Source of the DNA: Anodontia alba
Lineage: Eukaryota; Mollusca; Bivalvia; Lucinida; Lucinidae
DNA length: 64,000 bases
Assembly (NCBI GenBank): GCA_964016985.1
Contig: OZ024836.1
Location: 35,892,152 to 35,956,151, forward strand
Direction: 5' to 3'
Made by a program: the position numbers and the translations under genes. The notes below the pieces were generated by a model. That model searched no databases and was not told the DNA's origin. It was given only the letters and a program-made list of their open reading frames with translations. Below are positions 48,126-58,100 of the stretch, in pieces. Position 1 is the stretch's first letter. Every line of letters begins with the position of its first letter.

Positions 48126-48571
48126 TATGCCCCATTTTAATGCTTGGTAGTCTTTCCTAGATTGACCATGTACACGCTATCAAATACGACTGAATATGCA
48201 CACCAGCAGTAAAAAATGATAATGTACATGATATGTATTAATATCCTTATAAAGATATGAATCAGAGGCCGGTGTGATTAGAGTTGTACACTAACCTTTC
48301 AGTAAAGATTATCTAAGTTAACTAGCTGAAGGAGAATACCATCTAGCAAATATTTGAATAGTAAATTGTCATTTTCAATCCACTGTTTTCTAATAGTGTA
48401 GCTGAATGGAAAGTGACCCCACCCTTTCTGTCGAAAACAATCGCAAAATCATAAATGCAACGACACAATTGAGAGACATAACTCGAAATTAAAACCAGTG
48501 AAAAATCTTCGCTTCTTCAAAACACCAATAATATGCTATCTTACTTTCTTTCCGAAAATATATCAAGTCAT
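48126..48571. other. No gene or repeat identified
   Basis: Unremarkable AT-rich sequence between two elements. Confidence 0.4.
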
Positions 48572-50424
48572 TAGCTCACCTGAGCAGGAAGTGCTCATGG
48601 TGAGCTATTGTGGTCAGCTTATGTCTGTCGTCTGGCTTCATCACTTGCTTTAAAAGCCTACTCCTCCTACACCCCTGGACCAATTGACTCAATACTTGGT
48701 AGGAAGCATCGGGTGACTTGTAGATCAAAAATAGCTAAAATCTTTCTGATCGGAAATCCGAAATGGCCACCACAGCCGCCATCTCGAAAATCTATTTTTT
48801 CGCTTCTTCTCCTGAGCTGAAAGGCCAGTTGACTCCAAACTTGGTAGGGGTGACTTGTAAATCAACAGTAGGAAAAAAAAAAAAAAAAATCGGAAATCCA
48901 AAATTGCGGCCATTTGAAAATCTATTTTTCGCTTCTTCTTCTGAACTGAAATTGATTTGAAGCATCGGGGTGACTTGTACAGTCAGGGAACAAAAGTAAT
49001 TCCACAACATCAAAAATCCCATAGAGTTCAATGCATTTTCATGTTTACAAAAATAAATGATAATAAAAATAATTGTTAATATCTTTATAACGTTCACATC
49101 ATTTGAAAGCTGGACGATTTATGTAATGTACATTGTGATTCTCATTGGATTTTCGCTATGCAAACTTGAATTAAGAATTAAATTTTGTGCAAGACATTTT
49201 GGGCAGGTTTTGAGCGACGTCAACATTGAAGTCAGTAGAAGTCTGCCATTTTTAAAATTTCCCCTTAATTTAAATTGCTGTATCTGAGAAGACAGATATC
49301 CGATACTTATCAAAGTCATATATTTTGGACATGCATCATTTACCTTTCCAATCATTACAGCTCATCAGTAGTTTCTTTATGTTGTTCCACAATATTAAAT
49401 GTCTTGTAAACATTAAAATGCATTAAAGTTTATGAGCAAATATTTTTGTGGAATTACTTTTGGCCTCTGACTGTAGATCAAAAACAGCTAAAATCCTCCC
49501 TATTGGAACTCCAAGATAGCCGCCATGGCGGCCACCTTGAAAATCTATTTTCCGCTTCTCCTGAACCGAAGGTTAACTAAAACTTGGTAGGAGGTATCCG
49601 GGTGACTTGTAGATCAAAAAAAGCTAAAATTGTTCTGAATTGAAAGGCCAAAACTTGGTAAGAAGCATCAGGGTGACTTGTAGATAAAAAATAGCTAAAC
49701 TCATTCAGATCAAAAGTCCAAGATGGCCACCATGGCAGCCATCTTGAAAACCTGTTTTTCGCTTCTTCTCCTAAACTGAAAAGCCAATGGACTTGAACTT
49801 GATAGGAAGCATAGGGGTGACTTGGTCAAAAACAGTTAAAATCATTCTGATCGGAAATCCAAGATGGTGGCCATCTTGAAAATCTATTTTTCGCTTCTTC
49901 TTTATTGACTTGAAACTTGGTAGGAAGCATCGGGTTGACTTGTAGATAAAAAAAATAGCTAAAATAGTTACTATTGGTAATCCAAGATGGCCACCATCCT
50001 GAAGCGAAAGGCTAGCTGACTCGAAACTTGGTAGGAAGCATCGGGGTGACTTGTAGATCAGAAATAACTAAAATTGTTCTGATCAGAAATCGAAGATCGT
50101 TGCCCTAGCAGCCATGTTGAAAATTTATTTTGAACTTTTGTTCCTGAACCAAAAGGGCAATTGACTCAAACTTCTTTGGAAGTATCAAGGTGACTTGTAG
50201 ATAAAAAGTAGCTAAAATTGTTGATTGGAAATCCAAGATTGCCACCATTTTGAAACTCAGTATTGAACTTCTTTGCTTGAACTGAAAGGCCAGTTGACTC
50301 AGACTTGTTAATATAATCATCACGAATTTTGGTTAGAATGTTTGCCTTGATCAGTTCTAGATTAGGTTCTCTTAGTGCTGTGATACTTAGGTGAGCGTTA
50401 CAGGGCCATCATGGCCCTCTTGTT
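48572..50424 (+). mobile_element. HINE/pearl-like element 5
   Basis: 5' end TTAGCTCACCTGAGCAGG with GTGCTCATGGTGAGCTATTGTGGTCAG. About a dozen units of the CTTGGTAGGAAGCAT / TGACTTGTAGATCAAAAATAGC / CCAAGATGGCCGCCAT type follow, variably truncated. The 3' end is TAGGTGAGCG followed by the perfect hairpin GGGCCATCATGGCCC (50403-50417) and TCTTGTT ending at 50424. A Tc1/mariner-type MITE is inserted at 48980. Confidence 0.75.
48980..49473. mobile_element. Tc1/mariner-type MITE, 494 bp, in HINE 5
   Basis: TA at 48978-48979 and 49474-49475. Ends are CAGTCAGGGAACAAAAGTAATTCC and, inverted, GGAATTACTTTTGGCCTCTGACTG. Removing it joins GACTTG-TA-GATCAAAA, which is exactly the sequence of neighbouring array units, so the insertion boundaries are certain. 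The overlapping frames in its centre are not conserved genes. Confidence 0.9.
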
Positions 50425-52710
50425 TTACCTTATCTTCTACGAGTTCAAAGAAGAGGCCTGGTGTGAGTCGCTTTTGCGGTGTGTCAGAACTGTATGAGCA
50501 TGAGGCTACCACACTGCTACGGAAAACCATTTTTCAGCAGAGCCAATTTCCTTACATACAGGTACAATAATTGTAGTTTTGTCAAGTAGTTTTGTCAAGT
50601 TGTACGTATTACATTATGTGCTATGAAGAACACAAATAGGCATGCTATTTGTATTTGTAATTTGATCATTTTTGGAGCAGTCATTAAATATTATCACACT
50701 GCTCTGCTTATCACTGTTAAGTGCACATTCTTTTGCCACTAAGTAACAACTACCCTTCTTGATTCAGCGGAGAGAGGAAAACGGTCATATTTTTGTGCTT
50801 TTTTTTTCATAACCAGATCTTCACAAAAGAATGTGATGTGCGTGAGGATCTACCTAGCAACCTTCCATATGTCAGGCAAATGTGGATCCAACAGAGCTGC
50901 CGCTCCTCGTGTGATATTGGAAATAATTGGTTTGATTACGAGTCATTGAAATTTGTGCTAGACAACAGATTTCTGTATTCCTAAACATTGGAAACTTTTA
51001 GTAAAATACTTTCAAACTAATTAGGTTAATAGCGGCCTGCTCCAAAAACAAGTATGCTAAAGGGAAAGTATTATTTACATTTCATAATCAAATGAAAACC
51101 CATTGTATTTGTCCCATTTAAGAGAATGTCAATAGTAATATATGTTGGTGGGGGTGGTAAACAGAAATAAAAGATTTTCTCATTTAAACCAGCACATTGC
51201 ATTAAATTGCGAATATCAGGGAAGGTATTAGGACTGCAACAGTATATGTTGTTTCGAAACATGTTCAGCATGGCAGAATTATGGGCAAATTATACATCAC
51301 AAGCAGATCAATTCACTCCCAAAAGTGTGCTTTACTCAAGACCTCAACAGAGTGCTTATCAGTCATTTTCAAGTAACTCCCCGATTTGATTCCTTTTACA
51401 GTTTGCATCTTGCTTAATTACTTTAAGTCAAAAGTATTGATGTGATCATACTCTACAGTCATTCAACTACAATATAGCAGAAGGGCATTGATATCCTTGA
51501 AGCCGTAGAGCTGTTTAAGTGTCCTGCCATATCTGTTTTCAACAAACAGAGCTTCATATCCAAGTTTCTAGCAGAAATACTTCTGTCGCAATACTCTTCT
51601 ATATTGTACTACATATACTGATAAAAGGATTGTTTTTTTTCCAAAATTCCATGTAAATGAATTCAGTACACCAGGAAACTGTAAAATGTTAAAACATCTG
51701 AGTTTCAACTTCATCTGCCATGTTGAATATGTTATGAAACAACATATACTGTTGCCGTCCTTATTACTACCACACACCTGTGCAGATATTCACAATTTAT
51801 CGCAGTGTTTTGGTTCAAAGGAGAAAATCTTACATTTCTGTTTACCATCCCCACCAAAATATGTTACTATTAACATTAACTTAAATGGGACAAACAGTGT
51901 TTTCATTCGATAATATAATGTAAATAATACTTTTAAGCATTTTTGGAGCAGGTCACTATTACTATTAACCGAATTAGTTTGGCCGGCCTCGGTGGCTCAG
52001 TTGGATGCGCCGTCTGACTGGAGACCAGGAGGTCGCGGGTTAAATCCCCGCCGAGGTTGGCAACATTCTTTCATGGAGATTGATCATGAAATATTTTCTA
52101 CGGTCATTCTCTCCCTTCCGCCGATTCAAGTAGGGCAGTTGTCAGTTTCTGGCGAAAGAATGTGCGCAATACTGGTTAACCGCTTAGAGGACTAAGCCTG
52201 CCCAGTAAACGTGTGGTTAGGTAAATTGACCGCGCTCGACATGACCCCATTGGGTTGACTGGGCCGTAAAACCGAATTATACAAACAAACCAAATTAGTT
52301 TGACAGTATTTTACTAAAAGTTTCTAATGTTTAGAAATACAGAAGTCTGTTCTAGTATACAAATTCAATGACTGTCATAACTGAACCAATTATTTCCAAA
52401 TATCACACTGGGAGCAGCAGCTTGGTGGGATCTGGATTTGCCTGGCATATGGACAGTCGCTGGGTAGATCCAGCCGTCTAACCACATTACAGATCCAAAT
52501 ATCATGCCTAGTTGTGCTCTTCAGAGCACATAATGTAATACATACCTGTGTACAAGACTACTGGCTATGCTGAAAATGGTTGACCATAGCACATGTGCGG
52601 TGCTGTACCAATTGCTTAACCTCATGCTTGTGCAGTCCTGACATACTTGCATATGCCTTGCTGCAAAAGCAGCACACACCATGCTTCTGCTTTGAAGATA
52701 AGGTAAAATA
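50425..52710. repeat. Large imperfect inverted repeat, arms about 0.9-1.1 kb
   Basis: 50425-51250 is matched in reverse complement by about 51690-52710 once the SINE at 51982-52288 is removed. Mirrored pairs include TTTTACCTTATCTTC at both outer ends, AGTAAAATACT, ATATCACA/TGTGATAT near ATTTCCAAATA, and the CAACATATACTGTTG-type phrases near the centre. Arms have diverged noticeably, with many indels. The minus frame at 52558-52746 contains CCFCSKAYASMSGLHKH, which resembles half of a C2H2 finger, but the mirrored arm does not preserve it. Class unknown; possibly an old foldback transposon. Confidence 0.65.
51982..52288 (+). mobile_element. tRNA-derived SINE family 2, copy 2
   Basis: Flanked by ACCGAATTAGTTTG (51968-51981) and ACCAAATTAGTTTG (52289-52302), a 14-bp target duplication with one difference. 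The A box GTGGCTCAGTTGG and a B-box region GGGTTAAATCC (one or two changes from consensus) are in tRNA spacing. The body is as in the copy at 36983, and the tail is GGGCCGTAAAACC then ACAAACAAAC. Confidence 0.9.
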
Positions 52711-53280
52711 ACTTGGTATGTAGTCGGAAAGAAAGTAAGATGGCACATAAGTTTGTCACCATAGGTATTGGTATTTCAAACAAGCAAAGATTTTTCACTT
52801 GTTTTTGTTTTGAGTTTTCATCTCTCATTTGTGTTGTTGCCTTTAGTGATCTTCGGTTCTTTATACTGTTGGAACACAGTGAATTGAAAATGACAATTTA
52901 CTATTCCAATATATGCTAAATGGTATTCTCCCTCAGTCTAATTGACTTAACTAAAAAATTGTGAGAAAGGAAAGTGTACATCTCTTAAACACACTTGGTT
53001 CTGTACATGTTTTAAGCTATCAGTATATTTCATGTACAGCATCATCTTCTATTTATTAGCAGCAGTCACATTCGATACCGTGTACATGGTCATTTGTAGG
53101 AAATACTGCCAAACATTAAAATGGGGCATTTGTAAACCAAAATAATAACAAACACTTTTTTTGAAAAATGTCTTTTTGACAGGTTTCCAAAAAAGGAAAT
53201 CCATTCAGACCTTGACAAATAGGCACTAGAAATGATTTTCATTAAAATTTGTGGAAGTGCTGGTTAAATTATGATATTGA
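52711..53280. other. No gene identified
   Basis: Frames of up to 68 residues without motifs. Nothing recognisable. Confidence 0.4.
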
Positions 53281-53760
53281 ATTTTTATGCACATGCAAAC
53301 TATTTTATACTTAGCAAAATGTTTTTCCTAAAAGAAGCTAATATTGATGTGGGAAGGTTTTTTTTTTTTTTTTTCAACTTTTATTCAATTCCTTTCTGAT
53401 GAAAATTATTTTATGCTATCTTTTCTAAAAAAAAAAAGCAAGGCTTCCATGGATGCAGGAAGCTTTTATTTTCTTTATTTTCTACAATGTGGAAATATTG
53501 AATTAATTTCAACTTTGAATTTCTTTCAGACGAACAGTATTTATACCTGCATGTGAATTATTTCACACATGCAAAGTATTTTATACTTCGAAATTATTTT
53601 CCGAAAAACAAAAAAGGCTTCCCTTAAGGTGGGAAGCTTTTTTGTTTTTTAAACAATGTGAAAATATTTTAATTTCAACTTGAATTGAATAAATTTTTTT
53701 CAGATGAACATATTTGTACCTGCATATTCACATGCAAAGTATTTTTATACTTAGCAAAAT
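53281..53760. repeat. Three tandem units of about 160-250 bp
   Basis: TTTTATACTTaGcAAAAT with a preceding ACATGCAAA-TATT recurs near 53290, 53570 and 53730. Between them lie mirrored GGCTTCCcTTaAGGtGGGAAGCTTTT segments, a short hairpin repeated twice (53440-53470 and 53610-53640). Confidence 0.55.
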
Positions 53761-54075
53761 TTTTCTAGGGGAGACAATCTAGTAGCAACTAAATTTTTCT
53801 AAGGGAGACAATCCAGTAGCTACAAGTAGGGGAGACAATTTTCTAAGGGAGACAATCTTCTAAGGGAGACAATCCAGTAGCTACTAGTAGGGGAGACAAT
53901 TTTCTAAGGGAGACAATCCAGTAGGGGAGACTATAGCTAGTATCCCAAACCTCCCCCTTACCCACCCACCCGCTACATTTACTGGACTTATACTTTTCAG
54001 ATTTCAATAAATAAAATATAACCAAAATTTGCATATTGCATCTAGTAGCTACTAGTAGGGGAGACTATAGCTAGT
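53761..54075. repeat. Minisatellite of GGGGAGACAATCcAGTAGCTAC
   Basis: TAGGGGAGACAAT and TAAGGGAGACAATC are repeated about nine times with variable spacing from 53767 to 53935, and reappear near 54045-54065. A C-rich stretch CCCCCTTACCCACCCACCC follows the main block. Confidence 0.7.
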
Positions 54076-54507
54076 ATACTTCTCATATTTAAATACATAC
54101 TATAGCCAAAATTTACATATTAGATTATGTTCTCAACCTAATGTTCTCTAATTTATTTCTCTCCCTTGAATGCTGTTTATTCCGTTATCCCTAGAAGTCC
54201 CATTGTCACTTTCCAAACTGTGCTCTGCTAAATAGATAAAATGTAAAAATTCAATTTCCACAACTTTATTTTTTGTTCTTTTCAGATGATCCTTTCAACA
54301 GCTTTAGAATATTCCACTACGTTATGACGATACAATTAGGATTCCTGTATAATACTTTTGGAATCTCTATTTGTGCATCAAATACGTACGTGTGTTTTAT
54401 GCAGCAATGAATGCAGTTCTTTAGGATGACAGAACAAAGGTAAGAATAACACTTGACATATTAATATGTTTTGTTGTTTATGACTTATTTCACAAATATA
54501 ATCTGCA

Positions 54508-54644
54508 TTAAAGGCTCCATATTCCTCAAAAATAGACAATTTATCCAACAAAGACTTAATTTTAGTGATATATGATCATAAATGTGGCATCTTAAACCTT
54601 TCTTGATTAAAAATGTCTGTTTTTGAGGAATATGGAGCCTTTAA
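54508..54644. mobile_element. Small TTAA-flanked palindromic MITE, 129 bp plus duplications
   Basis: TTAA at 54508-54511 and 54641-54644 flanks AGGCTCCATATTCCTCAAAA and its inverted match TTTTGAGGAATATGGAGCCT. TTAA suggests piggyBac-type mobilisation, but the ends are unrelated to the CCCTTGTC family. Confidence 0.75.
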
Positions 54645-55121
54645 ATACCGACAAGAATCATCTATGGATGGAAATGCAATCCTGGTCATTCCAATCGTTT
54701 AAGTTGATGAAATTTTCATTCATAATGCTGGAGTTTCTGAACATTTTAGCATGGAATTTGGGAATTACTTGGATAATGATAAGATTTCTGAAATCCAGAT
54801 TCTGGTTGCAATAGTGAATGCAGCTGAGTGAACTTGAATTTTTATATCTTGTTCATTGAAATTTTGCAACAACTTTAAATGTCCTAAGATTTCGAATACT
54901 TTACTCCATACCTTTTATGACAAATTTCGCTTTTAATACAAATATTTCTGATCTGGGTCTGTGCTGTTTGCATGTCATTTTACTGGCAACATTGGTGTAC
55001 AAAAATTTAGGGACATTCAACATAGACATTTCTAAAAAAACTTTCTTGGATAAAAGTTGTAGATAGAAAATCTTAAAATCTTCTATCTGCCTATCTCTTA
55101 AATCTTCTATGTTCCTATCTT
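54645..55121. other. No gene identified
   Basis: A TCTGGGTCTGTGCTGTTTGC phrase near 54953-54972 is a relic of the short GCAAACAGTG foldback family. Otherwise featureless. Confidence 0.4.
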
Positions 55122-55618
55122 TTAACCCTTGAAAACAGTGTAGATCCAGATCAATTGTTTGTTTGATTTGGGCTTAACGTCACTTTCAAAAATCTTTCAG
55201 TCATATTGCGACGGTGTTTCGATGTGGCAGGGAGCTCAATGCTCATTTTTAGAGTGCTGCCTGATTGAAATATCATGCCCTAGACACTTTTGATATGATA
55301 CTCCACCCAGTCACATTATACTGACACTAAGTTGACCAGTTCTAGCTCTACTTTCTTAATGCAGAGCGCCAAGCGAAGGAGCAGCTAGTACTATTTTTAA
55401 AGTCTTTGGTATGACCCGGCCGGGGACAGAACCTGCAACCTCCAGGTCACAAAGTGGACGCTCTACCACTGAGCCATGTGCCCGTGGCTTCTGAAGAAGC
55501 CAACTGATCTGGATTTTCATTGTTTGCCATTATGCAACAATGCGCATCAAGTAATCTGATTGGATGAAAATTAGAAGTGGGTGTGGCATCTTAATTTATT
55601 CAGCAGAACAAGGGTTAA
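55122..55618 (-). mobile_element. piggyBac-like palindromic MITE, copy D, interrupted by a SINE
   Basis: TTAA at 55122-55125 and 55615-55618. The right end in this orientation (TTCAGCAGAACAAGGG) and GAAGTGGGTGTGGCATCTTAATTTATTC match the left halves of the other copies. The palindromic core is split at its centre by 55145-55487: GATCCAGATCAATTG on one side and CTTCTGAAGAAGCCAACTGATC on the other. Confidence 0.75.
55145..55487 (-). mobile_element. tRNA-derived SINE family 4, in the MITE centre
   Basis: On the minus strand it starts CCACGGGCACATGGCTCAGTGG with an A box (TGGCTCAGTGGTAGAGCG) and a B box (GGTTCTGTCCC) near 55430. It continues through GGGTCATACCAAAGAC and a GCTCCTTCGCTTGGCGCTC segment that may be a conserved SINE core domain. 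It ends GTGACGTTAAGCCCAAATC with an AAACAAACAA tail. No target duplication is clear, perhaps because the target is itself palindromic. Confidence 0.75.
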
Positions 55619-56008
55619 GTTCCACAGAATTTTAAATTTGAAAAGCAGTACCCCTCTAGAACCCAACATCAAAATATGATTAAAGAGATAAAATATAAAT
55701 GTTTATTACAATTTCTTTCAAGAAAAATGCACCCAATAGAAATGTCTAAGTGAGATGAACCTAAAATGGTATCTGAGCTGTTTATAACATTAAAGCCAAA
55801 GTTTGACTGCATGCTTATAAACAGCAATATAATGGCACACATTGGCTGGCTATCAACAGTATACATTACCTGAAAAGGGCATGTGGATATCAGTACTATA
55901 CATTAACTGTAATATCCACATGGATGTCAAACAAGGACTTGACATTTTCAACTAGAGCAAGTGCCAAGAGGGTCACGAATAACCCCGGCTGGCGCCATTC
56001 TTAATTAT
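55619..56008. other. No gene identified
   Basis: Sequence between the MITE and the DIRS 3' end. A weak mirrored ATATCCACATG/CATGTGGATAT pair lies near 55880-55925. Confidence 0.4.
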
Positions 56009-56360
56009 AAAATAAAGTTTTTAAAAGTAAAACATCTTTTAACAATCAATAAACCTATAGATAATGTGCTATATTCTATTCTGCCCACACCTTCAACAGA
56101 AAAAAAAATGACAGGAACATTGCCCCATACAGTCTTAATCCTAAAGTCCCTCTGACAGTCACCTGTGTGATGTCATTCCTGTGCTTTTGGTCACATGTCA
56201 GTTTCTTTGATGTAAAGCCCTAAAAGGATAGAGCTAAGTGGGATAGGGAGGTGGAATTATCTATAGGTTAAGTATTGATTGTTGAAATATGTTTTACTTT
56301 TAAAAACTTTATTTTAACTGCACAATACATTAACCTATAGGTAATGTGCTAGAATTGGTA
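56009..56360 (-). repeat. Right terminal repeat and internal complementary region of DIRS C
   Basis: Plus-strand order: AAATAAAGTTTTTAAAAGTAAAAC, then ACCTATAGATAATGTGCTAT and GACAGTCACCTGTGTGATGTC, then the mirrored TTATCTATAGGTTAAGTATTG...TTTTAAAAACTTTATTTT. It ends with AACTGCACAATACATTAACC, which predicts the sequence of the unseen left end. The same architecture is found in DIRS B (35300-35672) and at 43708-44075. Confidence 0.75.
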
Positions 56361-56556
56361 GATAAGGTAGGAAGGAGCTCCCAATTCTAACACAAAAAAT
56401 AAAGAAAATCCCTCTTCTTTTGGATTAAGGCTCAGGAAACTCCTGGAACAAGCCTATTCTTGGTAAAATTCCTAGAGTAAGCTCATACCAGCATATATAT
56501 AAGATATTTATTACCTTAATATATGTAATGTAGTGTTTTGGAGGCCGCAAATCTTC

Positions 56557-57796
56557 TTAGGCATCCAAAGCACTGTTTACTTGGCCCCTGACCACTTTTT
56601 GGGCCACCACAATTGGTCCCAAATCTTGTAGGTTTTGTAGTTGTTGAGACATATCCCTTAGATAGAACAAAAGTAGAGGATTAATTCCATACTGCTGCTC
56701 TAAGAATCTCATTGAGCGGAACTTTATCGAAAAAGGCCCAAGAGGAAGATAGAGCCCTAACTTCATGGGCTTTAATCTTTATGATGGGAAAGTCTTTACG
56801 GGTGAGTTTCCTGTAGGCAAGCTTAATAGTATAAGAGATCCATCTCGAGACAGAGGATTTAGAAATATCTTGTTTGCCTTTTATAGGAAGAAATAGTCTA
56901 GTTCTATTCTGACAGTAAGGTTTAGTCATTTTAAGGTAGAATTTTAAGGCTCTAATCGGGCATAGAAGTCTATCTTGGTGTTCCCTATTAGATATATGGG
57001 CTAAATTAGGGATCACAATAGGATCTGGGCAAATGAATGGAAGTTGATTCTTAGCCAGAAACCCAGGTTGAACCATGAGAGATACAGATCCATCAGATTG
57101 GTTAAATCTTAAGTGCTCTGAATCCATTGCCAAGATGTGAATTTCGCAACATCTCTTGGCAGTAGCTAGGGCTAGAAGAAAAGCTGTCTTCTGCTTATGT
57201 GAAGTTTAGAGGCCTTATGTAAAGGTTCATATGAATCTTTCTGGAGACAGACTACGACCCAAGATAAGTCCCATTTAGGAGTTAGAGATCTTTGTACAGG
57301 GCGTTGTAATTCAAAAGATCTTATTCATTCTGACAAGGCAGGGTTAGATCCGATTCTATTACCAGTCTTAAATTTGAGAGTATTAGAAATCATAGACTTG
57401 TATCCCTTAATAGTACTAATCTGATATTTTTTCTCAGAGAAACGGTAAATTAGGAAATCGGCTATCACAGTAAGAGGGGCTGAGACCGAATTATCCTTCC
57501 TTCTATGACACCAACGGGTATAAACGATCCATTTCGCGTCATAGACTTTCTGAGTTGATATTCGTCTTGATCTGGAGACAAAATCTGCAATGTTATTCGA
57601 AAATTTTTTATCTCTAATTGATGGTTTGATAACTCCCAAGCGTGAAGGTTGAAAGCTGGGAGGTTTTGATGCTGAAACTTTCCTTTTGCTCAAGTTAATA
57701 GGTTTGGAACAAGAGGAAGACCAACTGGAGCTGAGACAAGAAGTTGTAGGACCTCTGAGAACCAAGCTTGTTGTGGCCAAAGAGGGGCTATCAGAA
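56557..57796 (-). pseudogene. DIRS tyrosine recombinase (YR), frameshifted
   Basis: The upstream part (57650-57325) carries the core-binding segment SRRISTQKVYDAKWIVYTRWC and a YRFSEKKYQISTIKGYKSMI helix. After a frameshift near 57200-57320 the catalytic domain includes ATAKRCCEIHILAM, holding the first conserved Arg. It continues through LCPIRALKFYLK and IKIKAHEVRALSSSWAFF, holding the His-x-x-Arg pair. A further frameshift near 56690 separates LLLFYLRDMSQQ, whose Tyr is the presumed nucleophile. All the catalytic positions I can place are present in broken frames. The enzyme would recombine the circular DNA intermediate into the genome. The C-terminal tail continues to about 56557. The first residues are continuous with the RNase H tail (APLWPQQAWFSEVLQLL) on the far side of the SINE. 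Confidence 0.85.
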
Positions 57797-57810
57797 CTAT
57801 TCTGCACTGA

Positions 57811-58100
57811 TTGATTGATTGTGTTGGGGTTTAACGACACTTCAACCCTTGAGGGTCATTTTGTGTCGTCTCCCAGAGAAAGGGAGAAAAGAGATAGAAG
57901 AGAGAGTAGAGGAGATGAAAGAGAGGGACAGGGAAGAAAGAGGAACAGGAATGAAAGTGAAGAAACAGAAGAAATAAAAACATTCCCCCTTTACCCTTAC
58001 CCACTACAAGGATAGCAGGCCTTGCCCAACTGTAAGCCAATATCATTGGACGGCCCAGTGATGTAAGATACACAGCACCTTCGCACCACCCGACCACCCC
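57811..58100 (-). mobile_element. SINE-like retroposon family 1, copy 3, in DIRS C
   Basis: Perfect 14-bp target duplication CTATTCTGCACTGA at 57797-57810 and 58101-58114. On the minus strand it starts GGGGTGGTCGGGTGGTGCG and ends CCCCAACACAATCAATCAA. It lies in the coding tail between RNase H and recombinase. Removing it with one duplication rejoins the DIRS-typical CRIVLIAPLWPQ reading frame. Confidence 0.9.

Noticed and set aside
52558..52746. C2H2 zinc finger gene fragment (CCFCSKAYASMSGLHKH)
   Set aside because: Spacing to the last His is unusual, the mirrored arm does not keep the frame, and no second finger is visible. Evidence is too weak to call a gene.
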